Below are positions 23,843 to 35,085 of a DNA stretch of 64,000 nt, piece by piece; within the stretch, counting starts at the first letter, position 1, and the number at the start of each line of letters is the position of its first letter. The translations under genes were made by a program, and so were the position numbers. The notes beneath the pieces were generated by a model, which did no database searches, was not told the DNA's origin, and saw only the letters and a program-made list of their open reading frames with translations. This DNA is from Mixia osmundae IAM 14324. Its lineage: Eukaryota > Basidiomycota > Mixiomycetes > Mixiales > Mixiaceae. The stretch lies in the NCBI RefSeq assembly GCF_000708205.1, contig NW_014575561.1:1238577-1302576 (forward strand), given 5' to 3'.

Positions 23843-25485
23843 TTACAATTCCGTTTTGTCGTGCACTTTGCCCAGTGCAGCTTCTAGTTCTGCGCAGCAA
23901 ATTTCAGCACAGAGGGAGACTAGACGAGCTGATGACGCACTTGTGCGCACGCTGGGCGATATTGTCGCAGGCAGTACGACGTTGTATTGTACGAACAGAT
24001 CGCCGTGGCCGCCTGACTGGAAATGAGGCAAGCCTTCGCCCTTGATGACCTGAACGTAACCTGGCTGTGTGACCTCGTTGCGCGACAGCGGCAGTGTATG
24101 TCCGTCGAGATGCATGAGCTTGTGTCTGAAGCCAAGCAGAGCCTGTCAAGGAATCAGACTGATTCTGCGATGGAGCACAAGCGCAAGCGCAAGCCTACCT
24201 CTTGCACGCTGATTGTCTCCATCCAATACAGGTTAGCTTCCTTGCGCGTGAAGCCACCCCGTGTGCGCTTCGACTTGAGCTTAATGATGACATCGCCAGC
24301 GATATGATCAGGCGATTCGTCCGCTTCGTTCTCAAATACGAGCTCGTGATTCTCTGGCGCGCCGCGATCGACTTCGAGCGACAAGCGAGAGATCTGCTCG
24401 ACGACCTTGTGCCCGTGACAGACGGGACATTTCTTTGCTACCGTCTTGCCCTTACCTGCGCACTGGTCACATCTGTTGTAGAAGTGTGAGCCAGAATTGG
24501 CGGACATGTGATGGAGCAACATACTGCATCTGCATCTGCTGAACCATGCCTGGTGCTATCTGGTGACGAACGATACGCACGCCACGGCCAGAGCAAGCGT
24601 TACACGTCTTGACGTCTGACGCTGACTTGGCTCCGGAGCCATCGCAGGCTTCGCAGATACCTTTCCGCTTGATCTCAATCTGCGCAACATGTCAACAAGA
24701 AGCCTGAGCAGGCGCATTTTCTGCTTCCTACATCGAACGTTTTGCCGACGTAGATGTCCTTGAGGTCGATTTCTGCCTCTGAGACCATGTTGGGCCCTTT
24801 GCGCTGGCCTTGCTGCTGCTGACCGCCACCAAAGAAATTGCGAAAGACGTCAAAGGGATCGTGGAAGCCACCGCCCCCTTGTTGCTGTCTCTTGAGGCCT
24901 TCTTCGCCATGGACATCATAGATCTTGCGTTGTTCCTCGTCGCTCAGAACCTCGTACGCCTGCGAGACCTGCACGAATTTGTTTGCAGCTTCCTCGTTAC
25001 CTGGGTTTTTGTCGGGATGCAGCTTGCGCGAGAGTTGCTGCATGGTCAGGCAGCATTAGCCTCAACGCCGACAGACAGCGTCATGTTCTCACTCTGTAGG
25101 CCTTTTTGATCTCCTGGTTCGATGCATTCCGCTTGACGCCGAGCACTGTCTTTCTCGCTGAGCGCGCTGAGGCCGACCTTCAGCATTCTGACGGACCCTT
25201 GTAGTAGTCTGCACCGGCGAGTACGCAAGGCAAGAGGATGAACAAGAGAAAGAAGGCGATCGCAGACTGAGCCAAGCGAGAGAATGGCCGATGTGAACGC
25301 CTCTTGCCTCTTGACGACGTGGCGGTTTGCGAGAGCCTCGCTGCTCCGCCGGTGCAGCTACATGCCACGCTGCCAGTCGGAGTAGACCCAGCGAGCATTG
25401 CTCCAGCTGATGAGCGAGAGACTGCGGCTTGAATCGCACGCGGACGGTCGGGCAATCGAGTAGGCAAGCTGCTCCTGCTGAGCAA
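23843..25485 (-). CDS. SCJ1: ER-lumenal DnaJ chaperone, SCJ1-like
   Basis: Exons 25197-25485, 25093-25145, 24732-25037, 24525-24679, 24199-24472 and 23843-24142; 458 residues. A type I Hsp40: J domain with the HPD motif ([12 protein letters not shown]), Gly/Phe-rich region ([19 protein letters not shown]), four zinc repeats ([31 protein letters not shown]) and a C-terminal substrate domain. A hydrophobic run ([16 protein letters not shown]) sits just before ADYYKVLGV, so the mature protein should lie in the ER as a partner of BiP. The hydrophobic run is preceded by about 75 basic residues from the first ATG, long for a signal; a later Met at 25398 is an alternative start. Confidence 0.92.
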
Positions 25486-25567
25486 CTGTCGACGTGACGC
25501 GCGCGCTCACAACGTCCAAGAAGGGACGAGCGCGAGTCGATAGTCGATCGGTAGCGAGCCAGCTGAC

Positions 25568-26337
25568 ATGCAGATCACCGTTCTCGGACTCGAGCTGCGG
25601 CTCGATGTCACGCCCAAGCAGCTCACAGAGATCCTGGCCTGGTCGGTCGTGACGAGCTGCGTAGCACTCGGCGTTCAGAGTACGGGCAAGGCGCTCAAGG
25701 CCGGCAAGGAGCGCGGCGGCACGTACAAATCTACGAGCCTTGTCACGGGCTGGAAAGCCTATCTCACGCCTGCGCATGCCATGCTTGGTGCCATCACCGT
25801 ACTCGCGCCCGTCATCCTTGCGCCCTGGCGAGGATTCCATACGCCGATCTTGCCCAATCGCTTTGCGCTCCCTCTGCCGTATGGCGGCGATGTCCATCCT
25901 CACACCTGGGTGGAAGCCCGGCTCATCAGCGGGACCATCCTCTGTGGATTGGCGACATACCTCACCCGCACTGCCATGTCGACCCTCGGCGCTGCCTTTG
26001 ACACGATTCATGTCCGACAGAACACCAAATCTGTCATCGAGACCGGCCCCTTTGCGCACATCAGGCATCCGGTCTACGCGAGTATCTTGCTCAAGCCCAT
26101 CGGTCTCGCTGCCCTCTACTGGAACGCCCTGCCCGCGTATGCGGCAATCCTGATCGGCTGCATACTTGCCGTCAAGATCGACATCGAGGAGCAGATCTTG
26201 CTCGATGATCCTGATCTTGGAGAGCAGTACAGAGTAAGTGCGGCTGCATCTCGAGCGTCATGAAGATTCTCATTGCGTCGCGCTTGCAGTACTACCAGAA
26301 GCGTGTGCCGTACAAGCTCATTCCTTACATCTACTAA
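25568..26337 (+). CDS. Isoprenylcysteine methyltransferase-like membrane protein, copy 1
   Basis: Exons 25568-26233 and 26290-26337; 237 residues. The protein has several hydrophobic helices and the ICMT/PEMT-type motif pair: GPFAHIRHPVYASILL and, further on, DIEEQILLDD before a C-terminal YYQKRVPYKLIPYIY. Such enzymes methylate prenylated cysteines or phospholipids in the ER using S-adenosylmethionine. It is not the standard STE14, which has a different N-terminal half, so the substrate is open. A diverged paralogue lies at 34088-34936 with the same ending. Start is divergent from the DnaJ gene (82 bp). Confidence 0.82.
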
Positions 26338-26380
26338 TCTGCTATCATCATCACAACACTGTACGATTGCAATTCTTGCT

Positions 26381-29300
26381 TCATGCGTAGTATGACGAGC
26401 CGATCAGGAGGTCGTTGAGGTCGTTCAGCTGGTCTTCCGTGAACTTCTTCTGATCTTCTTGCCAGCTATCTTGATGCGTCTTCTTGAAATCTGCGAGACA
26501 CTTCTTCACAGTCGTACTGACGGGCACAGGTGAGGCATTGTGCTTCGACATGACACCGACGAGCAGATCCGGCAGCCATTTGGGTATATCTGCGGCTCCA
26601 GCCCTCAGCAAACGAGTGGCCCAGAAGAAGCAGATTACCCACCATAAGGCCAAGCAGCGATGAGAGATGCAGCACCAAGCACGCCAGCATGCGCGGTGAT
26701 CAAACGTTGCGCATACACAGTATGCTCTTTGCCCTCGCTATTGCGACGACGAGGAATCTTTGTCTCCATCGCCATCCGCGTGAAGCGTTCCTGTATGCCG
26801 CGTCAGTCTCTTACTCGTCGACAAGCTTGAGCCCGCACCTTTAGCCTGAGCAGGGCAGATCTTTGCGAACAGCGCACGACGCCTGATAATGTGACCGCTG
26901 CAGCCTCACGGACCTCAATCTGTGCACGCTCGTCAGCTGGACGTCAAGAGCCCGTGATCCGAACGCACATGGGCATCCTGCAAGAGGTCGCACAGATAAT
27001 CGAGCAGCTCGTTGATCTGATCATCGCCGAGCAAGAAAATGTTATGAAAGTAGAACACTGCAGTGCATGTCAGCGCCATCGTCGACCAGGTGATCGTATT
27101 GACATGCCTTGCATAACCGATAGGATGTTCAAGCGAACGCGCCAGCTGCTCGTGATTCTCATGAGTGACAAGAGGTCTGTCATGAGCTGATAGACAAGGT
27201 GAGAAGGAAACGGCAGTGCTGCCAATGTTGCTAGCACGTTCTTCGCTAGATCTTGCAAAGTCGCATTGTCGAGGATCTCCTCCATCCTGAAGATCTCCGG
27301 CAGCAGTGTCAAAAAAGGATACATCATCGTCACACGGTAGCCATTCGCGCCCGTATAGATCCAGTTGAGTATTGTTGAGGAGGCACGGTCGTATATCTGC
27401 GATCCGCTAACCGAGGGCTGACGGATAGCATGGTAAGACGCAAGCTGGCGCTTGACGGTTTCGATTCGAGCAGAATAGTCTTCGTCGACGTCGAGCAACA
27501 ACCTGGCACTCGATGTTGTCTCCTCGCAGGCATCTAGCAGTCCCTTGATGGTCAAAAACGACGGGTGTAGCCGCAGCTCGCTGAGTTCCATCAGGTTCTC
27601 TGCGACAGCCATTCGCAGCTCGTTGAAATCTGAGTCGATGCTGTCCCAATATTGGTCCAAATATTTGGCCGACCAGGGTGTGAAGTGCCAAGAGAGTGTA
27701 GACATTGTCGAGCCGACAAGAAATTGTGCTTTGGCTTGATCAAAGGCTTGATACGATTCCTTGTCAATGTCTAAACTCGTGATATAGCTCACAAGTGGCA
27801 AATTGCGGCGTGGATCTCGACCATCGAGGATGTATTCGACGAACATCTCCCACATAGTCTGCGTGTCGGGCGCGATACGAGCGAAGATGATTGGTAGCAA
27901 AGGCGTCACCCAGGACCACAGTGCATCTTGCAGCGTCATCGGCCAGTGTTTGCTGCCTCGAATGATGCCAGACAGGAGCTCTGCTGCTGCTCGCTGCTGA
28001 TGGCGATCGCTCGTAGACAGATAGCTGAGTATCTTGGGCTTGATGAGCGGCACGAAGTCATCCAAGTAGACTTGAAAGATCGACTTGATGCAGTCTACTG
28101 TGTCTGCAGCAATGTAGTCGCGAGAGAGTTCCTGCGCTAACTGACTCGCGAATCTGTCCCACCAGGCCTGTTGCGACATTGCACTTCTAATGGCGTCAAG
28201 ACAAGGTGCAGACGCGGACTCGTATCTGAAGGTAGGTTCTGTCTCGTGAGGCACGGCGTAGAATGTTGTCTCGCTGCCCCAGACCAGCCAGCCTGTGGAC
28301 CGTTTATCAAGTAACAGAGAGCTCGACTTGGCCGATCGATCGAGTGGCTTTGTCAAGTCGTCTACGAAGTTGGCTGTGAAGCCGACGTCCTTTTGTTGGT
28401 CAAGATGCACTACACGCTTCAGTGGGTTGCTTGACTCCCATAGTAGCAGTCTGCGATCGGAGCCGCCTGTCAATGAACGTAACTTGACAAAGTATAGCAT
28501 TTTAGTGATCGCTGTGAGAGCATGGGCGCGCATCTTCGGCAATTCAGAGACGAGCTGTTGTGCAAAAAAGGTCGCAATGTCCGGATTGATCGGCAGATCG
28601 CGTCGGATGAAAGCTTTGATCATGCGTGTTGCGAACAGTGAGTAGCGCCAATGTGATTTTTCGGACTGTGCTATGTGAAGTAATTGCGGCAGGAGCTCAG
28701 AGTACTCGCGGTCTTTGTGCGTCGTGCGCTGCAAGCTGTTTTGCCGCACCGCTTCGACAAGACCACTAGGAGGGAGCTGCAAGGCCGCAGCAAGCTGTCT
28801 AGCCTTGCCTTCAGTTCCGTTCTGGTCCAGAGATTGGGCCAGAGTTGAGGGCACATTGAGCCGCGTCACAAAATCGGCCAACACCATTGAGACCACTTGC
28901 TGGATCGAAGGCTTCTCTTGATGTGAGCACTGCAGAAGTCGAAGCACGTATGTAGGCAAGTATCGCCAGTCTTGCAGACCCATAGCTGAGAAGTTCTTGC
29001 TACCAAGTATGTACAGTGCACCTTTCATCTGGTCAACGTCTCCACCAGGCAAAAGCATGTCTAGAACACGGGGTATCAGCAAGCTGCGGGAACCTTCGTA
29101 ATAGAGGCTGATATTGTCCAGCACGCGTTGCGCCGACTTGCGGACAGTTGTGTACTTGCTAGTTGCAAGATCGCAAAGATCGTTGATCAGCGTATCGTCC
29201 AGCGAAGAGCGAATGCGGCAGAAGGAACTGATACGTAACCGAGAAATGCGATACAATGCGGCGCGTCGAACCCATGCCAGCCGTGAAAAGTGCCGCTGAC

Positions 29301-32300
29301 CCCGCACGACACGCGATAGTCCTCTGATATACTCGTAGTAGCCTTTCGAAGGCTCGTAGCTTGACTTGTCAAACGGATGACTGCAAGCAGCGGTCAGCTT
29401 TGTTTGCGAACAGCGTCGATTGACTTACTCGAGCATAAGTACTCGCGTCGTAGAAATGATCATCTTGACGCTATCGATCGCATCTTCCGCACCGTTGTCG
29501 CGCAAATGGCGTGCTGCTTCGTGCAGCATCCGACCGGTGCGCTCGCGTAGAGCCATGACATGCTGCAGGCGCACATCCGTGGGATCGGTTAAACACAGGC
29601 CGACTTCAATATCAGGCGAGCGCTGCACGAAGTCTGGCACGGATAGGCCGAGAAATGTAGTCCCTTGCGGCACTGGTACTTGTGCTAGGTTCGCAATGCC
29701 CAGTAGGCCCTGCTTGATGATGCTGCACGCTCGACAGAAGTCGTTGGACCAGACGGGGCTGATTGTCGATTGATCACGAAGTGTAGTCAAAGCTTCGAGG
29801 CGTTGCAAGGCGGGCTCGTAGACAGCACTCAGTACGCGCATGCACATATCGATCTCCGCTTGACTTGCTACGTGCCACTCTACACTGACTTCTTCTACTT
29901 TGTAGAGCTTGCCCCAGTGTAGATGCGAGTGAGCAACGAATTCTGCTGAGCGCCATTCGTCACTGTTGACCATGCGTGCGTCCCGCGCATACCCTGCGCA
30001 CAGCGTAGCTAGCATACCGCTGAGCAGCCGACTTGCGAGGTGATAGCCACGTTCAGTGAAGCACGATGTTGCCATGTGCTGTACAATCGCGACTAGGTCT
30101 TGCTCATATGCGAGCAGCGCGGATCCGGCCATATGCATCGCAGCGGCAAGCAAGCTTGCATACCAGTTGAAGGCGACGTCAGTGTCTATGATGCTCGAGC
30201 TCGAGGTGCTTCGGGTTGACGACGCGCCATACTCTATCTCAAGACGGATCTGACGGACGCAATGAGGGACGATGACGGCTAGCACTTTTTCTGGGTTCGC
30301 TCGAGTGAAGGACTGCGTGATTGCGACTATCGAACGCAGGGAATTGGCTCGTGGCGAGTTTGCAACATGTCGCCAGAAGAGGTCAAAGGCGATATCAAAC
30401 ATTGGATCCGAGAGATTAGAGCAGAACGGGTCAAAGAGCATGGCTATGCCCATGATCATGTTCTCCTCGATCTTGCCGCCCGTCTTGCCGGATTTGCCTC
30501 CCGGTTCGGGCAGTCCATCAATGAGGCCAAGCGCCGCTTTCATGAATTTAGTGATCCAATCAGGAAAGGCTGCGGTCGATTCGACTATGGCTCGGTTCAG
30601 TTCAGCAGTTGTCAATTGACGTCGATCCGCAGGGTCGTGGCCGACCAGCAGCGTCAAAGGGTCAAAGGCTGGCAAAGGCTCCGCTATGCCCTTGTCAGTG
30701 TATCGGGTGAGATCATCGATGACAATGTTCGAGAAGACATTGTGCAGGAACTGGCAGGTCGTGAATGTCTTGCTGGGATCGTTGACGTCCAGGCCGGGTA
30801 TACACAGATCGAGCAGCGGCATGACATGTAGCGCACCGGAAGGATACTTCGTGCGATTCATCAGAGGGCCGGCGATACAAGTGAGCGAGACCAGCATGGC
30901 CGTCGTGCGATGCGATTCCAGCAGAAGTTCGAGAGCAGGGTATGCACGCTCGAGAATGGAGGGAATGATCAAATCAGGCTGCAAGTAGGCGAGCAGCTTG
31001 ACAGCATTCTGAGCGCTAACGAAAGCGAACATATCGCGGGTGAAGATGATGAGCAAGGTGACTGTGCGTAAGATGTTAACGAATTCGTCTCTTATTGCTT
31101 CCGTCAATCGCCAGGCTACCGGGGTCTTGCAGTCAGCCTTGTTCTCTTGGCTCCATCTCTTTATAAACGCGGCACAAAGCTGATCGAGGAAACTCGCAAG
31201 AGAGGCCGTCCAAGTGCCCTGGTTGCTTGGGTGGAAGTAAGTCTCTAGCGCCTCAATGAGCTTCTGCAGTGCGCCCAGAGCATAGCTGCCCGCTTTGAGT
31301 GGGCGCTTGATGTAGCTAGCTTCTCCATCGAGTGCAACCTGATCGCTTGAAGTAGCACGGGAGGACAAGGGTGAGCTTGCGATAGAGTCAGGAGGCACGT
31401 CGACAGCGATGCTGTAGACGACGATGGATGCGAGTGATTGCAGATGATTGGTCGGCTTTTTCATCGATAGCATAGTTGACGAAACTGCTTTGTCGGCGAC
31501 AGAAGAGCCAGCAGCGCCTAGGCTGAGGACTTGTCCGGCTCTGCTGACGCCAACGGGAACGTTCATAGCACGTAAGCATCTGCTCATGAGATCGTCGAAC
31601 TGGGCGAAGCTGAAGATGCCGACGTCTCGTCGGATGCCTTGCCATTCGCCTATACCCTTTGGTCGGGGCGATGATGGCGTGACGGGAATCTCTGGCACAT
31701 TCCCGGCCGCAGACGCGGCGCCTATCGAGATGGCTTTCTCGCGCAGTTCATCAATGCGCGCAGGGTTGCTAAGGCGAGGATCGAGATGTTTTTCGCCGAG
31801 ACGGGCGACGAGATCAAGATATTGATCTTCGTAGATGTTGCTCTGGAACCCCTCCCATAGCTTGAAGATCATTGGAAGCCAATACGGATGGGAGAGGGGC
31901 AAAAAGTGGACAAGGAAGGCTTGAGTGGAAAGCACGGTCTCAAGACGATCGCCGTTGAGTCGTGGGAGGAAAGTCTCGAGCATCGCAGGGCCTTCGTGAG
32001 GCGGGAAGAAGCGTTGACAATGCTCTGCCAGGGTCAAGAGATTGCTTGAGACGGTTCTGCGTTGGACGCGTCAGCTCGGAATTGAGCTCAGCAGACTTTG
32101 GCCTACGTGAGTCCTGTTCTTCGCTTTTTGGGGTAGAGCTCGCGCAGGAGAATGTCATACAATGGACGCCATGGTAATTGAATATCGTCGATGTCTATGG
32201 TCGTCTGTCAGTATCAGACGCTAGCAGCAAGCGATGAGGCCGCACCAAGTCGCTTCTTGTTTTCGATGAGTGTTGAGCACTGGTTCGCGGCGAGAGCTAT

Positions 32301-32846
32301 CAAGCGAGGATCTAAGCCCGGCAAGACTGTATGGCACAGCTTCAGACAAGGCACCAGCCTTGACGGGCGCAGAGCTTACCTGCAAGTTCGTAGTACAAAG
32401 CAGCGAGTTTGGCGCGGATGGAGCGCTTCATTGGGTACTTGAGGCCGATCCAGCTAGCAATCTGCGGCATAAGCATCATCATGTCATCTGTGAGCCAGAG
32501 CTGACCATTCGAGACGATGGTTCCAGACGACAAGGCCCTCGTCGAGATCTCTAGCCTGGACAGATTCGATGATCCGCATACAAATCTCTTCGAGACGTCT
32601 GTCCATCTCATCCATCGTTTCGGCAGAGTACGGTAACGAGTCAGGATAGTCCATGTACTGTGTGCGATCATCTTGCTCATCTTGCGATGGCTTGACAGGC
32701 ATAGGAGTCGTCGAGCGAGCTCTATGGTCTAAGCCCGCCATCACCTCGCTATCGATCTCGTCGTCGATCTCGTCGGCGACCTCTTGGACGGGCGAATCCA
32801 ACTCTACGACTGATGACTCGGCAATCTCGTCGTCGTACTCGTCCAT
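26381..32846 (-). CDS. BLM10: Proteasome activator BLM10/PA200
   Basis: Exons 32506-32846, 32380-32453, 32246-32326, 32107-32194, 29429-32056, 27108-29380, 26969-27057, 26839-26919, 26643-26790 and 26381-26589; 2003 residues. BLM10 is a large HEAT-repeat dome that caps the 20S proteasome and promotes ubiquitin-independent breakdown. The N-terminus is acidic, then YPDSLPYSAETMDEMDRRLE starts the conserved part. The protein ends SSYYA, the exact C-terminal Tyr-Tyr-Ala that inserts between proteasome alpha subunits. Later exons give LLQDAHIEVREAAAVTLSG, a typical HEAT turn. One intron (27058-27107) needs a GC donor (AG|GCATGT) to make SVMQVFYFHNIF. Confidence 0.97.
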
Positions 32847-33034
32847 CTGGAATTTCGCTGACGAGTGCGCGCCAGCAAGTGTGAGACGTCGTCGATCAAA
32901 TCGATTGAAGACGCGTCACCGCCATGATCGCATGATCACCCGCTTCTTCCGCGCTCATGATCATAACCAAGACTCTGAGTCTGCGCCCACTCGATCGCTC
33001 AAGCAGAGAATGCATGTCTGACGGTTCAATGCAG

Positions 33035-33517
33035 TCATATCGAGAGCAGTGCGGAAGTCTGCCAGCGCGTACAATAAATTTCAGAGCTTCGGTAGGCTGA
33101 GAAAAGACTTATCAAAGACCTTTGTGTAGCGCCTGCTATCGCACGCTCTATCCTCGAGACTTCCTTGCCCTTCTTATCGTCGGTTTTCTGAGGCTGCAAA
33201 TGACAATCGTCAGGATTGCCCTCGATCGCCATCAAGTCTGAACCGCAATGATCTCCGACGAGCAAGTGGGCCTCCGAGTGACGTGCAAAGAGCAGGCCTT
33301 TTGTCGCCGGCTGTCACCCGCTCGCTGCAGCGAACCGATCCAAAGGTCCTTGCGCGGCAGTCTGCAAGTCCTGCCTCTGGTGCTTCTGCCGAGAGCTGCA
33401 AGAGTTGAAAGTGGCTGCTGTCTTCTCGTCGACCGCGGTCTCATTCCGACAAGCCCATGTGCCTCTCCAATGATTGCATATTTGCAATAGGGCAGACCAT
33501 ATGGCACTGGCTAACAA
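33035..33517 (-). CDS. Possible small gene, structure unresolved
   Basis: Between BLM10 and the second methyltransferase, the minus strand has overlapping short open frames from ATGs at 33507-33517 down to a stop at 33035. Pieces with protein-like composition include ETAVDEKTAATFNSCSS and KTDDKKGKEVSRIERAIAGA, but no splice model joins them convincingly and no family was recognised. Given the usual spacing here (under 300 bp), a gene of 100-160 residues is plausible. The coordinates are outer limits, not a model. Confidence 0.25.
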
Positions 33518-33586
33518 GAGGCTCGCCGTAACGCTTCACATGGGAGTTCTCCCTCTTCCGAAATCAGCCAGGCTAACTCAGGGGCC

Positions 33587-34080
33587 ATGACCAGGAGCGT
33601 CTTGCAAAGATTCGACCGCAGTTGTCGTCTTCTTCTCGAGCCAGACCTTTCCTCTCTACGAGCGAGTGCACCTCCGACTGATAGCAGCAAGCTGCTTCAG
33701 GCGCTCCGTTCTGTCACTGGCTACACTCTTCGTTCGCTGCATCCCTTCGGAGTGGAGTTGTCCCCTTCGTCGATCGGCCTCGGGGACTGACCTGCAGGCT
33801 CCGTCCTCAGATCCTGGCACGAGTATCAAGACGTCTATATTGGCAGGCTCATCAGTAGACAGAGTCGATCGTCGCCAAATTCAAGCTGAAGGGTGGTGAA
33901 GCGGAGCAAACAGACGACGCGCCCCAATTTATGCGCGTTCGACTGCAACTTTTCCCGTTGCCCCGTCAAAAGAATCGCCGAGATGGCAGGAGGCTCATGA
34001 TGCGAAATGCGTGGACAGACACGTCACATGATGGATGGTTTACAACACGCACCGCGCCTGCTCGATGGCAGGTCGACCGA
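33587..34080 (+). CDS. Possible small gene on plus strand, structure unresolved
   Basis: An ATG at 33587 opens a frame of 55-67 codons (MTRSVLQRFDRSCRLLLEPD...), basic and amphipathic at the start as in a mitochondrial presequence. A 46-bp GT-AG intron with a good branch-like CTGAC could begin at about 33752, but the continuation differs by frame: SWHEYQDVYIGRLI and SIVAKFKLKGGEAEQTDDAP are both attractive and lie in different frames. I could not settle a model or family. It must end before the convergent methyltransferase gene at 34088. Confidence 0.3.
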
Positions 34081-34087
34081 GGCAGGA

Positions 34088-34936
34088 CTAGTAGATATAG
34101 GGGATCATGCGGTAAGGCACCTTGGATTGGTAGAGACGATACTTGGGTCCAATCAATTTGTCCTCGAGTATGTACTTTTCCTCGACGGGAATCTTGATCG
34201 CAAAGACGGTCGCCAGAGCCGCGCTGAGCATCAGAGGGATGTAGTTCCTGTTGAAGAGCTTCTGAGTGAGCGATCCACATGTGAAAGCACTGCTGGCGTA
34301 CCAGTACAGCAACGAGCTCGAGGCTGTCCAGAGCAGCGCGGTAGCGTAGAGAGGGTGTCGAATGATGCTATACATGCCCGTATCGACGATGGTGGATGTG
34401 CGTTCGCGGACCAGAATGCCGTGGAGGTGGTAGCCAAGCTCGCGAAAGGTGCTCTGAGTGAGGACGCGGGCGATCAGCATGCCGGCCAGACCACCGCCAA
34501 GCCTGACGAGCAGCTGAACATGTGGATCGACCTTTTCTGGCAGATTGGGGAGTCTGTAGGCCTCTGCAAAGATTGGTCCTCGGAATCTCTTGACTGTCGT
34601 TCGGGTGTATCAAGACAATTCTGCTCGGGACAGGCGCGCGGACTCACCCAGGGGTGCGATGACGGGATACAAGACGGTGGGGAAGACGACAAGCATCTGA
34701 AGTGGCATGATGAGGGGCTCGAGCCCAGTGGAGGTGTCTTTAGGTGGTCCATTGACTTCCGTGCTCGCCTAATGTAAAACCAGTCAGTGCTGTGCGCGAG
34801 TAGGTTGGGCCTGGCTAAAGACCTTGAGTGATGAAGGCAAACTCGAAAAGTTGGCAATGGCCATAGTCGTGCTGATCGACCATGCAATGAATTCGACTTG
34901 CTGACCGGGCGTCACATGTATGCCAAGGATCTGCAT
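34088..34936 (-). CDS. Isoprenylcysteine methyltransferase-like membrane protein, copy 2
   Basis: Exons 34823-34936, 34648-34768 and 34088-34593; 246 residues. Start and end mirror copy 1: MQILGIHVTPGQQVEFIAW against the other's N-terminus, MYSIIRHPLYATALL in place of HIRHPVYASILL, and a C-terminal YQSKVPYRMIPYIY against YQKRVPYKLIPYIY. The acidic motif IPVEEKYILED is also kept. Several hydrophobic helices predict an ER membrane protein of the ICMT/PEMT type. The two copies differ greatly in the middle and in intron number (two against one), so the duplication is old. Divergent from VPS72 (149 bp). Confidence 0.82.
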
Positions 34937-35085
34937 CTTGTCTGTCCGGGGCTGGACCGGCTGGCTGACGAGCGGCTGCGGCTGCGGCTTCGTCGACGGT
35001 CGACTCCTGTCACGGAGTCGCGCGTCATTCTGCATCACCAACTGCAAGCTGCAAGGCCCCGACTGACTGCTGCCGCGGGTCGACG

